From assembly GCF_014695725.1 (NCBI RefSeq), contig NZ_JACJOU010000030.1:1-48129 (forward strand): 48,129 nucleotides of DNA, read 5' to 3'. This DNA is from Microcoleus sp. FACHB-672. GTDB taxonomy: Bacteria > Cyanobacteriota > Cyanobacteriia > Cyanobacteriales > Oscillatoriaceae. Positions within the stretch are counted from its first letter, which is position 1, and each line of letters opens with the position of its first letter. The position numbers and the translations under genes are program-made. Positions 45,141 through 48,129 of this stretch are shown here, piece by piece. The notes under the pieces are model-generated. The model had not been told where the DNA came from. It saw nothing but the letters and a program-made list of their open reading frames with translations, and made no database searches.

Positions 45141-45785
45141 TCACCCCCTTAGAAAGTCAAGTCTCATCCAATCAAGGGAAAGTAAAGGCCCATCAATAGC
45201 TCTTAATTCAATAGAGTTATCAAAATCATTATAAATACAATATCTTATTTTACCAATCCTATCTCTACCATAGCCCACTGCACCCACACAAATTATATAT
45301 TTATCATCAGAATTCAAGGCAAATATTTGATTGTAAATAAATTGATAGTTTTTCGCGTAGAAAGGATCATCATTATTTTTGCCAAAAACAAGGGGATAAT
45401 GGATATGGCCAATAAATGTTATTCGATAATTTGTTTCATCAAATACATTCCATGCTTCTATGTCACTATCAATCTTTATTTTCTTGAATCTGGGTGATAT
45501 ATGTGTATAAATAACATCCTCTTCAATAATCTCTTCTGGCAGGCTTAATAGATAGTTATTTATGTCTGAAGTTAACTTTAAGTTATTAAATTCATCATGA
45601 TTGCCCTTCACGCATTGTATACTTCTACTCCTAATTTCATTGACAGCCTCCTCATCTCTATCACCACCCTCTACAATATCTCCTAAGCAAATAATTCTAT
45701 CGCAATTATTTCTATCAATGTCATTCAACACAGTTATTAATCCATCATAATTACCATGTATGTCTGATATTATTGCTGTTCTCAT
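45141..45785 (-). CDS. Calcineurin-like metallophosphoesterase
   Basis: 214 residues, AT-rich. Metal-site motifs are in order: DIHGN (Asp8, His10), GDIVEGGDRD, GNHDE, a middle His in YTHISPRF, and GHIHYP (about residue 126), matching the Ser/Thr phosphatase-like/YfcE family of phosphoesterases. Probably hydrolyses a phospho-ester; substrate unknown (Ap4A hydrolases and protein phosphatases of this size are known). The low GC and its position between IS and Uma2 debris suggest horizontal acquisition. Confidence 0.82.
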   Translation of the reverse strand: MRTAIISDIHGNYDGLITVLNDIDRNNCDRIICLGDIVEGGDRDEEAVNEIRSRSIQCVKGNHDEFNNLKLTSDINNYLLSLPEEIIEEDVIYTHISPRFKKIKIDSDIEAWNVFDETNYRITFIGHIHYPLVFGKNNDDPFYAKNYQFIYNQIFALNSDDKYIICVGAVGYGRDRIGKIRYCIYNDFDNSIELRAIDGPLLSLDWMRLDFLRG

Positions 45786-45900
45786 ATATCTCTTATCTCT
45801 TGATTTTTAGGTAAAGCGCCTAACTATTTCTTAGACCAAAAAAAATTCCATCTAGTGAACTTTTATCGAACAAAAAGCAGAAACTTGCTCTGTAACTATC

Positions 45901-46247
45901 CCATAAATACCGATGGCCAGAAACTTTCCGTATATTCTCCAAATTGTTTCGCTTCATCTAACAAAACAACTAATCTTTCATGGCTAGGTCAAACAACATC
46001 AGGGATAACATTATCAGCATCCGAAAAAATAATTTCCTGGTGTGTCGCCGCTTGCCCTAAACCTGTAGATAGCGACCAAGCATCCAGGGAAGCAAAAATT
46101 CTACCACAAGTTTTTTTGGTGGTTCCAGTGCGGCGCTCTTGTCACAAATAACTCTCCATCAATAATCTCGTAGCGATTTCCGTTATCTGGAAATAATTCC
46201 AGATCTGCGGTTGTCCAGCGCACTCTCTCACTTGCTGTATGGGTGAT
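45901..46247 (-). pseudogene. Uma2-family endonuclease-like protein, broken and truncated
   Basis: The minus strand reads SERVRWTTADLELFPDNGNR then YEIIDGELFVTRAPHWNHQK; after a 1-base shift in an A-run near 46111-46117 it continues GRIFASLDAWSLSTGLGQAA, FSDADNVIPDVV, an in-frame TGA where Trp is expected, and HERLVVLLDEAKQFG before it ends. This is the N-terminal half of the Uma2/DUF820 restriction-endonuclease-like family, very common in cyanobacteria. The catalytic C-terminal half is missing and the start codon is degraded. Confidence 0.85.
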
Positions 46248-46349
46248 TCAACTACTTTTTCTTACTATTTGTTAAAATTATACAAACTTTTAACAATTAT
46301 GGCGATAAAAATACTAAATTTATCTTTAAATTACTCTATCTAAGTCTTC

Positions 46350-47213
46350 ATGTCTCAAGCCCAAAAACTGCATCAAATTCTTGAACAACCTGGTATTCTT
46401 ACACTCCCAGGAATTTATGATTGTATTGGCGCTCAGATGGTCGAACAACTCGGCTTTGAGGTCGTATTTACCAGTGGTTTCGGAATCGCCGGCTCAACCC
46501 TTGGTCGCCCAGATTACGGCTTGCTCACCGGCACTGAAATGCTCTACAGCGTCGGACGCATTGCACAGTCAATTAGCATCCCTCTCGTTGCAGATATCGA
46601 CACCGGCTATGGCAACCCCCTCAACGTCATCCGCACTGTTACCGATATCGTACAATTGGGAGTCGCCGGCATCCTTTTAGAAGACCAAGAATGGCCGAAA
46701 AAATGCGGTCACATGGAAGGAAAAAGAGTAATTTCTGCCGAAGAACACGTCGAAAAAATTAAAGCTGCCGTTCATGCGAGAGGCGATAGCGGCTTAGTCA
46801 TTATTGGTCGGACTGATGCCCGCGCACCATTAGGATTAGAAGAAGCCATTCGCAGAGGACGCGCTTATTATGAAGCCGGCGCAGATATCATTTTTATAGA
46901 AGCGCCGCAGTCAATTGAAGATTTAAAAGCAATTGCATCGGCTTTTCCCGATGTGCCGCTATTTGCCAATATGATAGAAGGGGGAAGAACACCCCTACTC
47001 ACCGCTCAAGAATTGCAACTATTAGGCTATAAAATTGTAGTGTTTCCGCTTGCCGGCTTGTTTGCTGCAACAAAAGCAATGGCGAATTGTTTCCGCCATT
47101 TAAAAGAACATGGGACCACTGCCGGCTTCGAGGATTTAGTGAATTTTCAAGAATTTGAGCAAATTATTGGCGTGCCAAAATATCGTCAATTGGAGCAACA
47201 GTTTAAAGTTTAA
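46350..47213 (+). CDS. Isocitrate lyase/PEP mutase-superfamily enzyme
   Basis: 287 residues, a complete TIM barrel of the ICL/PEPM superfamily. Seen: PGIYDCIGAQMVEQLGFEVV, FTSGFGIAGSTLGRPD, the Mg-binding VADIDTGYGNPLN, the lyase signature WPKKCGHMEGKRVI with the catalytic Cys, and IIGRTDARAPLGLEEAI. The KKCGH motif favours a lyase (2-methylisocitrate, dimethylmalate or oxaloacetate decarboxylase type) over a PEP mutase. The substrate cannot be decided from sequence alone. Single gene with AT-rich upstream DNA. Confidence 0.85.
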   Translation: MSQAQKLHQILEQPGILTLPGIYDCIGAQMVEQLGFEVVFTSGFGIAGSTLGRPDYGLLTGTEMLYSVGRIAQSISIPLVADIDTGYGNPLNVIRTVTDIVQLGVAGILLEDQEWPKKCGHMEGKRVISAEEHVEKIKAAVHARGDSGLVIIGRTDARAPLGLEEAIRRGRAYYEAGADIIFIEAPQSIEDLKAIASAFPDVPLFANMIEGGRTPLLTAQELQLLGYKIVVFPLAGLFAATKAMANCFRHLKEHGTTAGFEDLVNFQEFEQIIGVPKYRQLEQQFKV

Positions 47214-47315
47214 ACATTTTGATTGCACCGGCATTATATCGTGCTGGTGCAATAGTAAAACAGGTTTCCAATTCCCCAAATTTCATAAATCTATCGTTTG
47301 GAGTTCAAAAAAACT

Positions 47316-48062
47316 ATGGGACGTTATGTACTCAATCAATCGTTTGGAACGATAGAAGGATATTTTGGTAAGCCATTGGTTGATCGCGAAGTCATGGTCA
47401 ATTATCCTATAAAAGGCTTGCAAAAATTCTTTCCAGACTTTCCAGCGGATGGAGAGTTTAGGATCGCATTTGTCAATGGAAAAGCCCAAAGAATTGAAGT
47501 GGCTCCAGAATTGCCGCCTAAGTTGTTATTTGAATATATCTTTGGATATCCAGCGCCGGTTGAAATCATTTTTGTAGAATCGATTATAACGGGCGGCCAC
47601 CGAACTACTATCTGTTTAGGAGATGGGATAAGGGCTGAAATTATGTTAACCGGCGCAGGTGGAGTAGCCAACTATACCAATTTATACTATGATGAAGAGT
47701 TTGTTAGACCTTACGATGTTTTGCGCGGACAAACTATCGTCTATAACTCTCAATGGACAGATTATCTTGCTACATCAGTCAAAGAAGCTGAATATCCTTG
47801 GCTTTCTCAGCGGCAAGTTACAGAAAAAGATTTAATCGATGCAGATTGGGTCAAGCGGTATGTGATGAAAACTTCAATTTACGCCCGTAAAGGACTGATA
47901 TTTTGCCATCCGCTCGCTAAAGCAATCTTTACGAAACAACAATGGTATCGCCCAATTTATCGAACTCATGAGTTTGGCGCTCGATTAAACAATTTGCTGA
48001 ATGCAGTAGAAAAATATACAGCAAATTCGAAGTCTATGAGGTACAGTAGCAGCAATGTGTAA
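47316..48062 (+). CDS. YARHG-domain protein of unknown function
   Basis: About 248 residues from the ATG at 47316. The C-terminus carries a YARHG-type domain: VMKTSIYARKGLIFCHPLAK then AIFTKQQWYRP, matching the pattern xIYARHGxxFxxxxLxxYFxxxxWYxP. The N-terminal 150 residues (GTIEGYFGKPLVDREVMVNY, GEFRIAFVNGKAQRIEVA, TTICLGDGIRAEIMLTGAGG) are beta-rich and unrecognised. No signal peptide or membrane helix. Possibly an extracellular or cell-surface binding module in relatives; here the location is unclear. Confidence 0.65.
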   Translation: MGRYVLNQSFGTIEGYFGKPLVDREVMVNYPIKGLQKFFPDFPADGEFRIAFVNGKAQRIEVAPELPPKLLFEYIFGYPAPVEIIFVESIITGGHRTTICLGDGIRAEIMLTGAGGVANYTNLYYDEEFVRPYDVLRGQTIVYNSQWTDYLATSVKEAEYPWLSQRQVTEKDLIDADWVKRYVMKTSIYARKGLIFCHPLAKAIFTKQQWYRPIYRTHEFGARLNNLLNAVEKYTANSKSMRYSSSNV

Positions 48063-48129
48063 ACCAATTTTTGAGATGTTCGAGATTCATTAATTGAAGT
48101 GCTAGTTTAATTAAACCATCAACTCCAGA

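Noticed and set aside
1-48129. CRISPR arrays, tRNA or rRNA genes
   Set aside because: I looked for spaced identical repeats and for tRNA-like GGTTCGA arms and found none in a plausible context; the tandem repeats present are heptamers or internal gene duplications.
1-48129. A variant genetic code explaining in-frame stops in pgsB, the methylase, the integrase fragment and Uma2
   Set aside because: All three stop codons (TAG, TAA, TGA) occur as interruptions, most of these loci also have truncations or frameshifts, and intact core genes use normal stops; decay is simpler.

Overview
The window looks like the chromosome of a cyanobacterium, probably a filamentous, Microcoleus/Oscillatoria-like one (the lineage is inference). 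The evidence is a set of genes typical of cyanobacteria: a ccmP-type carboxysome shell protein, carotenoid isomerase crtH, the light-repressed ribosome hibernation factor (lrtA/hpf), a fused nucleotidyltransferase/phosphomannomutase-like protein, a YggT/Ycf19 protein, a DUF2993 protein, pentapeptide-repeat proteins, and vestiges of Uma2 and IS630-type genes that are common in cyanobacteria. No rRNA, tRNA or CRISPR array was seen.

Layout. 1-2.7 kb is a decayed accessory stretch: the end of an IS630-type element, a poly-gamma-glutamate synthesis remnant (intact pgsC, pgsB broken by two in-frame stops), then a broken VOC-family gene joined to the tail of an ISAs1-type transposase. 2.7-12.9 kb holds core genes: cobK, a methyltransferase pair, the nucleotidyltransferase/PMM fusion, ssb, lipB, hpf and a bcp peroxiredoxin. 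13.15-14.2 kb is a 5'-truncated cytosine-5 DNA methyltransferase. 14.2-19.8 kb carries crtH, upp, small membrane proteins, a secreted protein and aroE. 20.1-20.8 kb is a DUF433/DUF5615 toxin-antitoxin-like pair. 21.1-22.3 kb encodes a pentapeptide-repeat protein fused to a RidA domain. 22.6-25.4 kb is a phnDCE-type ABC transporter. 25.6-37.9 kb carries a Nudix hydrolase, two tandem 4-alpha-glucanotransferases, a RodZ-like protein coupled to a pseudouridine synthase, a DUF2993 protein, cdsA, cbiT, an Orn/Lys/Arg decarboxylase, a proline-rich micro-ORF, ychF and a small Cys-rich protein. 38.0-40.0 kb is an AT-rich island with a decayed tyrosine-recombinase fragment and an ApeA-like HEPN protein. 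40.5-43.7 kb holds a stress protein, a luciferase-like oxidoreductase, a pentapeptide protein with fresh internal duplications, and ccmP. 44.2-46.3 kb is a second AT-rich accessory stretch with a shattered IS630 transposase, a metallophosphoesterase and a broken Uma2 gene. The window closes with an isocitrate lyase/PEP mutase-family enzyme and a YARHG-domain protein.

Functional links. cobK and cbiT belong to the same cobalamin pathway but lie about 30 kb apart. The phn genes form one operon. The pseudouridine synthase and RodZ-like genes overlap by 4 bp. ychF and the small Cys-rich gene probably share one terminated transcript.

Three points stand out. First, the palindrome GCCGGC is very over-represented in the core DNA (a by-eye tally of about 100 copies) and almost absent from the AT-rich islands, so it resembles a HIP1-like iterated word and separates native from acquired DNA. 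Second, heptameric tandem repeats of the ACTCAGN and CCCCATN types occur between genes, and one array has become coding sequence inside the decarboxylase. Third, the ApeA-like HEPN gene and the pentapeptide-RidA fusion are the best candidates for unusual biology. All assignments come from reading the sequence and remembered family motifs; no database search was run.
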